Origin: Cyathus striatus
Lineage: Eukaryota; Basidiomycota; Agaricomycetes; Agaricales; Nidulariaceae
Assembly (NCBI GenBank): GCA_025738555.1
Contig: JAOVFP010000003.1
Coordinates: 5,270,001 to 5,334,000 of the forward strand
Direction: 5' to 3'
DNA length: 64,000 bases
The notes under the pieces were generated by a model, which was not told the DNA's origin, made no database searches, and worked only from the letters and a program-made list of their open reading frames with translations. Shown one piece after another: positions 1 to 11,463 of this stretch (position 1 is its first letter; each line of letters begins with the position of its first letter). A program made the translations under genes and the position numbers.

Positions 1-924
1 TTATCTGGAATCGAACTACAAATGTACCATGCGGAAGCAGCACCGGGTCAGGCGAGTAATTTGACACTTTCTACTCTTACTGGATTCATACTAACTGAAT
101 ATGACCAGTACGAGATTGTAACTGCACCACTACCGCCTCTGGAAGCGGCCGACGCTTTGGTACATACACGAGAGACTATTGCTAATGTTGCAGCCAGGCA
201 CGGTCTAAAGGCCACATTCGCGCCTCGGGTCTATATGAACAGCGCAGGTAGTTCTGCGCACGCGCATATTTCGATACATTCACCTCGATCTCCGAAGTCG
301 CATGAGGGCCTTTCCTCGTACGAGAGCTCTTTCCTAGCTGGAGTGTTAGAACACCTTCCGGCTCTGGTGGGTATCACATTGCCTATACCAGCATCGTACA
401 AGAGGGTGGCGGATGGTGTATGGTCTGGAGGAACGTATGTATGCTGGGGAACCGAAAACCGAGAATGTCCCATCCGCTACACTAATGTCGGATCGCTTAC
501 TGCTCGACGCTACGAACTTCGCTTCATCGATGGAACAGCAAATCCATACCTTGTACTAGCTGCGATACTGGGATGCGGTCACTTGGGAATTCGGTCAAAA
601 ATGCAGCTAAACATCCAAGATTGCCCGGGACCTCAGTCCGCGGCTGATATGGGTGAAGAAGCGAGAAAAGCGCTAGGTATAACGAAGAGGTTGCCGCTGA
701 GCTGGAAAGATGCGCGTCAGAATCTTTCCAATGATTCTACCATTAGGAGTATATTTGGTGGCAACTTTATGGAGAAGTATTTGGCTGTAAACGAAGTTAG
801 TGATGATCAAATATCTGTGTCTTTTCCAAAATCTAACCCTGTCTACCAGACACTTGGAAATGTACTGGAACCGGAATCTGGAAGCGAAAGCGAACGTTTG
901 AAGAGTTTGGTGGAGTTTTACTGA
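1..924 (+). CDS. Glutamine synthetase catalytic-domain protein (FluG/GS-like), 3' part
   Basis: The frame is open at the first base of the window and ends at TGA 922-924, so the 5' end lies outside. The protein carries the back half of a glutamine synthetase catalytic fold: an ELQMYHAEAAPGQ stretch (metal and substrate strand of GS), APRVYMNSAGSSAHAHIS (GS His loop), and GTENRECPIRYTN and ELRFIDGTANPYL (arginine and C-terminal GS motifs). The ENRECPIR form is closer to FluG/GS-like proteins than to housekeeping GlnA, so the substrate is not certain. Bases 52-108 (57 nt) interrupt the APGQ-YEIVTAPLPP motif. They begin GCGAGT, contain a CTAAC branch site and end CAG, so they are best read as a GC-AG intron. 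The length is a multiple of three with no stop, so a naive translation keeps 19 foreign residues. The family assignment is firm; the exact function is inferred. Confidence 0.85.
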   Translation, partial: LSGIELQMYHAEAAPGQASNLTLSTLTGFILTEYDQYEIVTAPLPPLEAADALVHTRETIANVAARHGLKATFAPRVYMNSAGSSAHAHISIHSPRSPKSHEGLSSYESSFLAGVLEHLPALVGITLPIPASYKRVADGVWSGGTYVCWGTENRECPIRYTNVGSLTARRYELRFIDGTANPYLVLAAILGCGHLGIRSKMQLNIQDCPGPQSAADMGEEARKALGITKRLPLSWKDARQNLSNDSTIRSIFGGNFMEKYLAVNEVSDDQISVSFPKSNPVYQTLGNVLEPESGSESERLKSLVEFY

Positions 925-1150
925 GCTTGCTGATAAACAGGTCTCTGGAACTTTTCATCTAGATAATATGCTATTTAAACCCTGTACTCGTCGTAGTCAC
1001 TCATATACTATGGGCATTGCGATATGATTGGGTGTGATCATATCTTCTGACATTTGTTCAGAAGATGGTTGTCGATCGTGGGATAAATGCTACGCGCTAC
1101 GGGAATCACTTTGTATCATTCGTACCCTTTGATCATAAACGTAAACTATT

Positions 1151-4139
1151 ATGGACGCATATACTCCAAGGTCACGTCCTCCAGGAGGACGCAAGAAGAA
1201 CATCGGACTGTCCGCCAAAGAATACACGAAAGTGTGTACTCATCGTCTTCGTCATCCAGTCGCTTGACGACAACCACCATCCCAGATAACAGGAACGATC
1301 GCTTCACTGAGGCGTAGTAGATTCCCAAATGACGATGTCGACGACGACGTCGACGCAAGACGTAGCTCTATGCATTCTGGAAACTCACAAAGTACGTGGT
1401 AATGTTGTCGGCGGTGGCCATTTGGCTGATATTCCGTTCTTCAGGTCATAATGAGACCTCGTTTATTGCGGAAACTTCGTTCGTCCGCGCACCGCTGAAT
1501 ACACGCGTCGTATCAAATACAAGTGTACAGAAGGTTAAGGGAAAGGCGAAACAGGAATCTTTGGACCGTGTACCCTTGGAAATTCAGGAGGCGATGGTCT
1601 TGGAGGACTTATTATACGTGCTCATGGTACGTCCGATGCGATCCTACCATACTTCATTCATACCTGTTTTTCGCAGGGAATAGAAGGAGCACATATAACA
1701 TACCATCCTGAATACTCTCCGGAAGATGATGATCCACTACGGGGCATCCGGTTTGTCATATCGACATCGCTTGATCCTTCCCTTCGAGACTTAGTGGAGC
1801 GGATACTGCCACTCGCGACATATTATACCGCAATCTTCGCGTTCATTGAAAATCGAAGTCTTTTGGATTTTGGACTGGTGAACCATGCACTGTGTGCTGC
1901 TATTCGGGACATGCTGAAGGCTAGTTGATACGTTCCATTGATGTTAGACCGCTTTTGACGTTTGTACAGGACTATCAAACTCTTGTTTCTCAATTAGAAC
2001 ATGCATTCAATACCTCCCCAACGTTTTCACTACAGAAGCTTTGGTTCTACGTTCATCCGACTATCCACACTTTGTCCCTTATATACCAACTTACGCTAGA
2101 ACTGGCAACTGCAGATGACCCTACTGATGGCCTGGACGCTTCTTCATCATCATCTTCTGAAGTAGATCCTGAAGAAGAAGCTCGTAATGAAGCCCTTGGC
2201 TTGGGTGGTGCAAAGCTGAAGGCAGTTTTGTCGGAGATAGGGAAGGGTGACTTGGGTGGTGCTGGGGGAAGTGGGATCGCAGTCAAGGGGGGAGAAGTGC
2301 TCACCATAATCTATGAACGAATGCAAAATATGAGTGGCGACCCAACTGCAAGTACGGTCTACGGATCCCTTTTGAAAGCCGCAGGGAAACCTTACGTTGA
2401 TATGCTACGGCAGTGGGTGTCGACGGGGAGGCTAGTGGATCCGTACGAGGAGTTACTAGTGAAGGAGAGCAAGTTCATCAATCGGGGGATATTAGAAATG
2501 GACTATACAGACGAGTACTGGGAAAGACGATATACTGTAAGTTTTCATCGTTAAGACTTGGTTATATGCACTCATTTAAGACTTAGCTAAGAGATGGATC
2601 CACCGCGACTGCTTCGAAGCGACATCAAGCAGGTGTTCCTCCTCCTAGATCACCTGGTGGTCGATTGCCTGGCGGTGCATGTATACCCCCTATCCTGGAA
2701 GGATGGAAACACAAGATCCTGTTAGCAGGGAAATACCTCAATGTCATCCGAGAATGTGGCATTCAAGTTAGCCGGGATCTTGAACAAGATCCCGGATTGA
2801 TTTTTACGATGGATGATGAAAAGTAAGTCTTCAAACTTTAATCAAATGGTAAGCTAATGGTCTGAACAGATTTTACAAATTCCTTGAGGATGCGTACTCC
2901 TACGCCAATCGAACCCTCCTTCAGCTGCTCATCAAGGATCAGCAGCTGATACCACGACTCCGGTCTTTGAAACGCTACTTTTTCCTTTCACAATCATCCT
3001 TCGTCACACATTTCCTTGATCTTTCTGCCACTGAGCTTCGGAAGCCCCCCAAATCTGCGTCAATTGTAAAGTTACAAAGTTTGTTGGATCTTGCTCTCAA
3101 TACGGATGCACAAGGAGAGGATACACTGTACAGAGAAGACGTGAAAGTGACGATTGCGGACAGTGGGCTGTATGATTTCCTTCTCAAAGTTGTCAGCGTC
3201 AGTGGAGTGATTGGCGGTGAAGAAGGGGATGGAGAAGGACAGGTAAATCAGGAAGAAAACAGAAAAGAGAAGGATAGAAGTGATAAGAAGGGTTTGTTTC
3301 ATTCGTTCACCAATTCGGGTTATAATGGCTGAAAGTATTTTATAGCTATGGAATTTCTAACATTCGATTACAACGTCAAATTCCCCTTATCCCTGGTTAT
3401 CTCGCGAAAAACCATCCTCCGGTACCAACTTCTCTTCCGCTTTCTCCTTCACCTCAAACATGCCGAACAATCCCTCTCCGCAATGTGGATCGAACAAAAG
3501 ACGGCTGCTTGGCGTCGCCCCGTTCCGCAACACCCCGACTTCGACAAGTGGAGGTTAAGAGTATGCTTGTTGAGAGCGAGAATGTTATCTTTTGTACAAC
3601 AGATACTCGCATTTGCAACATTCGAAGTTCTAGAGCCAAATTGGCGCCAACTTGAAGCAAAGTTGGATAAGGTCACAACCGTGGATCAACTCTTGAGGGA
3701 TCACGTAGATTTTCTGGATACATGCCTGAAGGAGTGTATGTTGACGAGTTCGAAGTTGCTCAGAGTAATATCGATATCTACTCTTGTAATATCAACTGCT
3801 GAACTTTGTCACTTAGGCATATTCGAAAATAATTCAAGTATGCTCAACATTTGGGATGTACACTTCCGCGCTATCCAAATCTGCCAACCATGCCTTCGCA
3901 GACGCAGCTTCCCCGGAGAGTGATACAAGTATGGCTAGGCGGTGGGAAACACTCAGCAAGTTTGAAACTAATTTTCACCATTGGTAAATCCACAGCCTTC
4001 CGTACTTTCTACAAATTTATTCTGATTTCGATGCAGGTTCCAAGTTCACTTGAACTGCGTACAATTCTACGCCTCAAGCGAGAATGTCTCACTGTTACCG
4101 CTGGTTGTTCGCTTGAGTGGTATTAAGGTTGGACCATGA
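1151..4139 (+). CDS. SPC97: Gamma-tubulin complex component 2 (GCP2/Spc97/Alp4 family)
   Basis: Ten exons give an 841-residue protein: 1151-1231, 1286-1391, 1445-1626, 1677-1919, 1970-2536, 2587-2822, 2870-3291, 3346-3764, 3817-3983 and 4037-4139. GCP2 is a core subunit of the gamma-tubulin small complex that nucleates microtubules at spindle pole bodies. GCP2 signatures visible are LQKLWFYVHPTIHTL, GGEVLTIIYERMQNMSGD, YEELLVKESKF, YWERRYTL and LAGKYLNVIRECG (GRIP1), then the GRIP2-type FLTFDYNVKFPLSLVIS, LLFRFLLHLKHAE, FATFEVLEPNW and LLRAYSKIIQVCSTF. Every intron is 47-54 nt and all phases join without a stop. One (1920-1969) has a GC donor, and homology across MLK-DYQTLVSQLEH requires it. 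The start was chosen because it is the first ATG of an open exon; a further 5' exon cannot be excluded. The gene ends 134 bases before the convergent TRP1-like gene. Confidence 0.93.
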
Positions 4140-4272
4140 TCTATAGGTTGTTATTTAGCTTTCGGGGCCACTGTATATAGATGTAGGTTGTCTTATCATT
4201 CGTAAAGTTTTCAGAAATCCTTGCGGTATCGATAAGTACAAATGCAAAGCAAGAAGATGGTATAGAATTCCG

Positions 4273-5897
4273 TCAAGATTGGATGTGTTCCCTTTTAGAT
4301 GCTCTCAGTGCATCACCTTTAACAGCGTTTACGAAAGCCTCGACACCACCAGCAACGTTGATATCAATATCCACAGCCCATGGCTTAACGGTATTGACGA
4401 CCTCAGCGGCATTGTATGCTGATAACCCCTGGCTATAAAGTATCACGGGCATTACCCATCCTGGCGCTTCTTCAACTTCAATTACTGTCTTCGCAATGCT
4501 CCACTCTGGATCATCTCCGACGAGGTCGAGAAGTACGAAGTGATGCAGGCCTGGGCGAGAAAGATCAGTACCTATTATGTGACCTGGCTCAGAAATATTT
4601 GCTACGGTTCGTCGAATTACCGGCACAGGTATGTGAGGAATCCATCCGGCAGGAGTGCCTTCGTTAACTTGAACCGCGTCCAATTGTGCAATAGCCACTG
4701 CGTGTTGGATATCACGCAATGTGTGGTGTTCAGATGAGAATGCGCCGACGATGAGAGGGCGCGGTGCGGCAGCAGTTAGTGCTTGGACGTGAGACCTGAA
4801 CCATGGTGTTTGTTGCGTGGGTATGCTTGGGGAAGAGATAGATGAAGGTGGTGAAAGACGGGAGGCACGTATTATTGAAGCTATCGACGCTGCTTGTTCT
4901 GGGGCGATGAAAAACTTGCTGGAAGGGTCGAAGACGAATGTAAGGATATCCACACATGATGATGTCAAGGCGGCGACTTCGTCGACTGTGCGCACCCCTG
5001 TGACCTTCACCCAGATTTTCTCCTTTGACTCGTTGGCCTCCTTTAGCTTGGGCCAATCAAGGAGGTCGCGGATGAACTTGCCGGTGTCATTGGCACGCAT
5101 GAGGGCTTCACCTACCAAAACAACGCGGACACCTTGCTCCTTGTAAGTACGCACATCTGCTGGGCCAGAAATGCCACTGAGTGCGCAGAGTATGACGTCT
5201 TGATCTCGTACGAGCTCGGCCAGACGGCTAGTCGTACCCATGTCAACGTTGAAATCGTGTAAGTTGCGATTATTTACCCCGATCACCTTCGCGCCTAGCT
5301 CAATGGCGAGCTGCATCTCCCGTGCGTTGTTCACCTCTACGAGAGGCTCCATGCCCAATGTGAGCGAGTATTGGTACAATTCTTTGAGTCGATCTAGAGA
5401 AAGCATAGCTACGATTAGAAGGACAGTATCCGCACCCCATAGACGTGCTTCAGCGATTTGGTACTCGTCGAGGATGAATTCTTGCGCAAGATGGCAGGTC
5501 TGTCGGGGAGTGCGTCGACTGCTTGGCGCGCGAGACGCATGTCGAGGAGGGAGCCTTTGAACCAGGTAGGTTCTGTGAGAACTGAGATAACCGATGCACC
5601 TGAGAGTGCGTATGTCAATGCCTGGTGTGCTGCATTTGCGGAGAGGGCGATAGGCCCTTTGGATGGGGAGGCGCGTTTGATTTCTGCCATGAGGGAAGGA
5701 GAGGGAGAAGTCTGACATGAAGATGGGTTTCGTTTCAGACGGTGAACGAGGGGTATGAGAGGTGGTGCGAGATGGAGTGATAGGAGTGTGGTGAGGTCCT
5801 GAGGTGTTGTGCCCGGGGTGGTTTTCGCAGCTTCGACATCTTTGGCACGCTGTGCGTAGATTGTTTCGAGGATGGTTGGCTGTTTCGTGGGTGACAT
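4273..5897 (-). CDS. TRP1: TRP1-like indole-3-glycerol-phosphate synthase/PRAI protein lacking the GATase domain
   Basis: The N-terminal half matches indole-3-glycerol phosphate synthase: [70 protein letters not shown] and VVLVGEALM. The C-terminal half aligns with phosphoribosylanthranilate isomerase (PRAI), but its signatures are altered: KVTGVRT where KxCG is usual, VQVNEG for VQLHG and YSQGL for AGGL. Filamentous-fungal TRP1 is normally a GATase-IGPS-PRAI fusion. Here no amidotransferase coding is visible between the start (ATG 5895-5897, [11 protein letters not shown]) and about 6.8 kb. A short open stretch reading [13 protein letters not shown] continues upstream in frame from 5936, probably with introns, and is not GATase. 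One base is missing near 5481: CGCAAG-AATTC should read as K-E-F-I-L-D-E-Y, and adding one G restores the frame. It could be a diverged paralogue rather than the working TRP1. Confidence 0.75.
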
Positions 5898-6883
5898 GTC
5901 GTTATAAGCGTTTTCGAATAAGACTTTGAATTCCAACTGGAGAGAGAGTCTTTATATTACGACTGAAAACACAAAAAACGGGCGCAGGGGATGTAATGTA
6001 CTTACTATGAAGGCGGGGTACTTATCTGCTGGACGATCAATCTAGCCGATGTTTGTCTCCACCTCCGTTATCAAACAGAAGGCGCGCTCGGAGCGCTCGA
6101 GTTTTCTTCCATCTTTCTACGCAGCTCAAACGCAACTCCATTTGAACTTTACGATATTCTCACTTCAACTTCTAGAATAGCTTCTAATATTATGGTCTTC
6201 AAATTAGTACTTTTCTGTGTATATTGTATGAAGTGGTCACTGCCCCGGATCGCAATTGTTACTTATCTATTATTATCTCTCCGTATGATCTTCAGGTACC
6301 TATTACTGTCAAGTACATGCATACTTATTATCACAATGAAGACATTCATATGGAGCCTTTGGTTCTGAAATGAGAAATGCTTAGCGTCTCCTTTATGAGT
6401 CCTTCATAAATCACTTCTAGGTTCCGTTCATACAAGCCTAGTCTCTGAAAATTGCGCGTCTATTGCGCATAATAAGCAGTTATTCTTAGTATCATAGTAT
6501 CAACAGGCGGGTTTCAAGACCCTTGATAGGGTAACACGGAGAATAAAGGATCATAAAAATTGGGCTGAAAACATGCAGTTGAATGTAAGTATGCTGGTAT
6601 TGTACGGAAAGATGAGGGCTACAATAAAATAAATAAATAGTACGAAGCGCAATCATGTTTGCGCCCGATTATTCTATCCTTCAGATGGAAAATAATATAC
6701 GCCTTCTAGTCAGCTCGCCAAGCTCCCCGTCCTACTTCTAGTAGTTCAGACGTCATCCCACGACCCCCACGGAATTAAATCCATCGCTTTTCAGGATTCC
6801 GCCACGCGTAGTCACGCAGGTCTGTCAAAGACCCTCAGACGACGTGGGTTGTGCTTCTACAAACATTTTGAGTCTTCGGACAT
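5898..6883. other. Intergenic, no supported gene
   Basis: This is AT-rich sequence between the TRP1-like gene and the Bud6-like gene, both on the minus strand. The part near 5937-6090 on the minus strand has a short open stretch (KLERSERAFCLITEVETN, then a TAG) and a good GTAAGT donor. It may be leader exons of the TRP1-like gene or a gene remnant. Nothing recognisable lies in 6100-6883. Confidence 0.5.
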
Positions 6884-7515
6884 TTAGAAAGATTCGGGAG
6901 GAATCATTGGCATACGTCCGCCGATTGCCCTCCATGCTTCTTGGCGTGCTTGGAGGGCTTTCAGGAGTTTGTACAACACCTGTCGTACTTGAGGCATGAA
7001 GACCTCAAGCACCTGGGGAGAGGGATCCTCTGCGAGACAGTTCTCTAGGATTGTTCGTAGTTCTTTGGGAAACGAGTGGATTTCACTGCGGAATAGATAT
7101 GTTAAGACGATGCAACAATGAATAGAGATACACACCTCAGGTCAATTCTGTGATAGGTAAAGGCATGCATCGTCGAGTTGAATTCCGTGGCTGTCTCGAC
7201 GAAAACATCGCTGACTTGGGATTCGGTCGCACGACCAATGCTCCACTGAGCGAGAATCTCTCGGAGGCGTTTGGTGGACATAAGCAGATCCTTGACGCAG
7301 GCAGGAACATCTCCGGGAGTTCTCTGTGAATAGGCAGACATGATTGAGTATGAGTATGGGATATGTCGGAGCAATGAAATGGAGTGGGTTATATAAATAA
7401 TGAAGAGCGTACTCACTGGTATTTGACTGAAGGGCTGGCTATTGCTCTTGGATGAGTTGGTGCTTGATGAAGATGTCCGTGATGGAGTGGCAGCCGCCGG
7501 ATAGCTATTGTACAT
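6884..7515 (-). CDS. Short protein with Bud6/Aip3 N-terminal domain
   Basis: Three exons (7417-7515, 7136-7323, 6884-7085) encode 162 residues. After a Ser-rich start, the protein has CVKDLLMSTKRLREILAQWS, VSDVFVETATEFN and FPKELRTILENCLAEDPSPQ, ending in a helical VRQVLYKLLKALQARQEAW. This is the N-terminal helical domain of fungal Bud6/Aip3 (actin- and formin-regulating polarity factor). Full Bud6 proteins are several hundred residues longer and carry the actin- and formin-binding core at the C-terminus. Here TAA follows PMIPPESF and nothing more of Bud6 is visible downstream. Intron 1 (7324-7416, 93 nt) is a multiple of three without a stop, so an unspliced reading adds 31 false residues. 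It may be a real short paralogue, a truncation, or a gene with a missed downstream exon. Confidence 0.7.
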
Positions 7516-9142
7516 GATGAATTGCTATTTTGATGCTGTGCAGATGGTAAATATGACTCTGGGCAGCGAGTGAGGGCGAAACGCAAGTGAGCAGAGGCGG
7601 AGCAGTGGGAGACGGGGGGACCAGGAGAATCACGGCTATGCAAGGTGAGTGAGCGTAAGACTGAAAGTTGTCAGAGTTAAGGGTGCTGCGAACATGCAGC
7701 GTCTTTTTATGTTGAGACGTGATTGGAAATTAACAGCAGCCGACATTGAATCTAGAAAGGATCGTCACTGCTGTTAACCGCGCGCAGAAAATTAGAAGTG
7801 GGATGACAAGTTGCGGTACGTCCAGAGAGGGAGATGATATTCTAAATGGAACAGATACGACATGAAAGACGGAGAAGTAAACCAGACACATAGCCTCCCA
7901 GTGTGCGAAAATCCTCACGTGTTTCCGTTCCGTCTCCTTGATTGGCTGACATGTCCACAATCCACCACTGCCTCCACCAACCCACCTCGTCTCGCTGTTT
8001 CACGCAAGTATAACCATCAGTGCCACTCGGTGATAACTGATAATCATGCCTCTCTTACCCGCCTATCCTCTTGGCTGTGTCTACTACTAGAGCTCATTCA
8101 ACCCAGGAACATATCTGCTCACAGAAAGACAGCACGTACTACTTGACACTCCTATCAGTATCAACCTACACTCTATTTCACCACACTCGAATGATCGTCA
8201 TCCCAGGAGCAGATGCGCGTACACGACTCTTCTCCGCACAATCCCATTGCTTGCACAGCGTTCTTCTATGACTATGACTGTACACCGAGGTGTCCTGTGT
8301 GGTCCAATTCCATACGATATCCAAATTCTTACCGGATTCCTCGGTCTACCGACACTGCCACCTTCGCCTATCCATGCCTCCTTGGACTCATAGCGTACCC
8401 AACATTGACGGTCGCACCCTGGAAAATGCAAAGGACTATCACAGAATATCGTCGACGATGCGTAGCCAGCTGAGACTTGACAATGATCACCATCAATTGA
8501 AGGATCATCGCAGCAGTTCCGTTGATCACCAAATCTTTATCAATGGTTTGGTTGACGGCTTCTATCTTTGTATGCTGCTTTATTCCGGTTCCATGACATG
8601 ACATATTAAACGCGCTAAATTGGTGGGTGCGATACGTCTGAACCCCAACGTGGCAGTTTACCATCTTTGGAGAAACTTTTAGGAAATGAGTATTGATCGA
8701 ATCAAATCTGAAGATGTTCAAGTTCAACTGGATGCCCTGTAAATGTGCCAATAATGCCGTTTGTGGAATTGTTCTGACGGTCAACGTTCTCCTGAGCTCA
8801 TTTGTCATTGCTGAATGCCCCACATACAATTGATCTACATCAATCCCAGACGTACCTCACTTACAGTATCATAATTATCTTGTCGTGACTCATTCGACTC
8901 TTCCAGGATGGTAATCAACCCGTTTAAGTTACAGTATTGCAATGCAATGCTGGTGGTTATATGCAGTTACCTTTGTTTTAATAATCCGAGGTCGGGTAAT
9001 ACTAGGCCGCAGCACTAGATACACAAAAGCATACGTGCCGAAACGCTCATGTGTCTTGACTAATGCACGCAGACATTAAGGCGAGGCAATAGACCGTCAA
9101 ACAAAGCCATTACAGTACACAATCTAAAGGCACTGCACAGCA
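7516..9142. other. Intergenic, no supported gene
   Basis: Several 60-150 codon open frames occur on both strands, the longest at 8368-8829 on the minus strand. None shows a recognisable domain, a coherent exon chain or a signal peptide. The region probably holds the divergent 5' end of the Bud6-like gene and the 3' flank of the P450. Confidence 0.5.
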
Positions 9143-11463
9143 TCACTGCGCGTCTCTCCTAACAAAACTCACCGAAACACCCGCGATACCCAAGGTGGGA
9201 CCCATCGCGGCTTGGAATACCCTTTCGGTCCATGATTCCTTACTTTCTCCTGCTTGCAACAGAGGCTCAAGACGCCATTCTCGTAGAAGCATAGACAGGA
9301 AGCAGACGCCTTCTATAATGGCAAATTTGCGGCCAATACATGTCCGGGGACCTATTTGACAATAATTCAGACGACTTGTACATGAGAAGAGGCAGAAAAG
9401 ACGAGATAATACCTATACTGAAGGCAGTGAGTGTCTCGGGTTCTGCATCCCCTGTGCCTTGCCATCTGGAAGGCTTGAATTTCTGGGGCTCATGGAAATA
9501 GCGGGGGTTGTATTCTAAGCGTGGAAATGAAATGTTAAGATGTGAATGGTGTGCATCATTGTTCTACAGCAGTGGGACACCTACGAAGTGAGACCATGTC
9601 GATCAAAATCTATCGAAACGAAACATGATTAGGCCATCTATACATGAGAGAGAGAAATAGGAATCATACTCGTGTATCCTTCGGCACAGGAACAATAGTG
9701 CTTCCCTCCTGTCCAACGGGATTGGGAATATTGAGCTGCGTATCTTCTTTCACCTCACGAATTATGACAAAGCCTGGGGCTAGTACCAGTATGTGAGATA
9801 CGAAGGCATCCTGAAACGACCTGGCAAGACTAACGATACATCCGAAGAGCTTCGTAGAATACGGCTTGAACTTGATCAAGTTTCGAATAACACGAGAAAT
9901 CCTTATCAGATAGTAAATAAAAGTATTCGCAAATGAAACGGAATAAACATACAGCGTCGCCCTGAGTCCCTATCACAGAAATTATGTGTTTATGGAGTTG
10001 CTCCTGGATCTCGGGATATCGCGCCAAGTATGCGGCTGCTACCGAAAGTACAGTAGCTGTGGTCTCTGTCAAAAGTTTAGATTTAGCATCTAAATCAGAA
10101 AGATATTATCCACAACATAAGAGCATACCGTGGCCTGCAAAGAGCATCAGGAACATGTTTCCGATCTATCACCAATAGCCTTGTCAGCTCATGTCCCCGT
10201 CTCTGTAGCGGTAAGAAATGACCCCATACCAGCTCCTCATCTGTCAATTTGTTCTTCCCACTCTCCTCGTTGGCTCTGACGAGAAGTGTGAACACATCCT
10301 TTCGATAGTTCTTTGCATCTGTTTCACTTCTGAATTCGGCTTGCTTTTCCCTAGCTTTTATTTTCAAGAATTCTTCGAGTTGGTCTGCAGCGCGGAGGGT
10401 GTTCTTAATTCTATACATGTTGCATTGGAATGAAAAGCTTCATAGAAAATAAAAACAGCATACTTCTCAATGGGAAGACTTAGGAATATCTTCGGCACCA
10501 CGCCGAGGAATATGGACCCATCCAGAACAGTATGCAATGCATCATGGATCGTGGTTTCACTGCTGTCGCCAGCAGTGGGGAGAGCATCGGCCCAGTCGAA
10601 GCCAAATCCGCATTTACCGATGATTAAGAGAGCAAACTAAGGTGCTTTAAAGTACGGTGCAATTAAATGAAAGAAAAAGGTGTTACCTTAAAGGTGATGT
10701 CCTGCATCGTGTTTATTTCGACAGCTTTAGATGTATCCCACCCTGAGGATGAGCAAAGGCGCCTGTAAGTGCGAGAAGACTCCTCCCATACGAGCTTAAA
10801 CCTACAATCATAGACCATCGTAAGTAATCGCTCTCAGTATAAATAAAGATAGGAATATACAGGTCGTTGTTGAAAGCCGGTCCAAGAATGCGTCGATGCT
10901 TTCTCCATGCGTCACCTTCTGTACTGAATAGATTCGGAGACCAATATCTGATAACTATTAGAAAAGATGCTAGCTTTCTGTGTCGGGGGACATACCCTAG
11001 TGGTCCATGCTGGGAAGATTTCCTAAATTCGGTTTTATGAGTCGTGCCCGGCCCGATAAGCTGTTTAATAACTTCAAGATTTGAAGTTGTCATAACGGGA
11101 GGACCTTGTAAAAGGGGAACGGTAACTGTATTTTCGCCATATTTCTCATGAACTACGTTATTCATACTTCAGCGACGGTTAAATGGGCGAGAAGTGGGGC
11201 GCACCATAATCGTGCCAATGCCAGCCAAAGTGACCTCCCATGTTCCACCATGTTGTGGACCCAACGATGGACGGAAAAGAGAACGGGCGGAAGAGAACAA
11301 AACGGCGTGGAAGTGCAGAAAATGTCTACCACACACTCAAGTTAGACCAGTCAAATGAGTATCAGTTTAAGCTTAAACTGCTTACAGTTAGATAGCTAAA
11401 GATTTTGACGAGTCTGGTTATGATGATGACAAGCAATGTGGTCAGTAGGATAGTAGTCCACAT
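9143..11463 (-). CDS. Cytochrome P450 monooxygenase, intact
   Basis: The start ATG at 11461-11463 opens an N-terminal membrane anchor (TTILLTTLLVIIITRLV), followed by an RPFSFPS-type hinge. All P450 landmarks are present: I-helix MLFAGHETTATV (AGxET), K-helix ExxR in FYEALRM, the FHEPQKFKPSRW meander and the heme loop FSIGPRTCIGRKFA with its cysteine ligand. About twelve short introns (first at 11326-11385 and 11153-11204) all join in frame, and I found no inactivating change. Fungal P450s of this type are ER-bound oxidases of lipids, terpenoids or xenobiotics; the substrate cannot be read from sequence. The closest relative in the window is the broken copy at 47836-50070, which shares motifs such as LLQGxP and SNLEV with it. 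The stop at 9143 follows SVSFVRRDAQ. Confidence 0.93.

Noticed and set aside
8368..8829. 153-codon open frame on the minus strand
   Set aside because: No domain, no codon or motif signal, and no linked exons; long enough to arise by chance.
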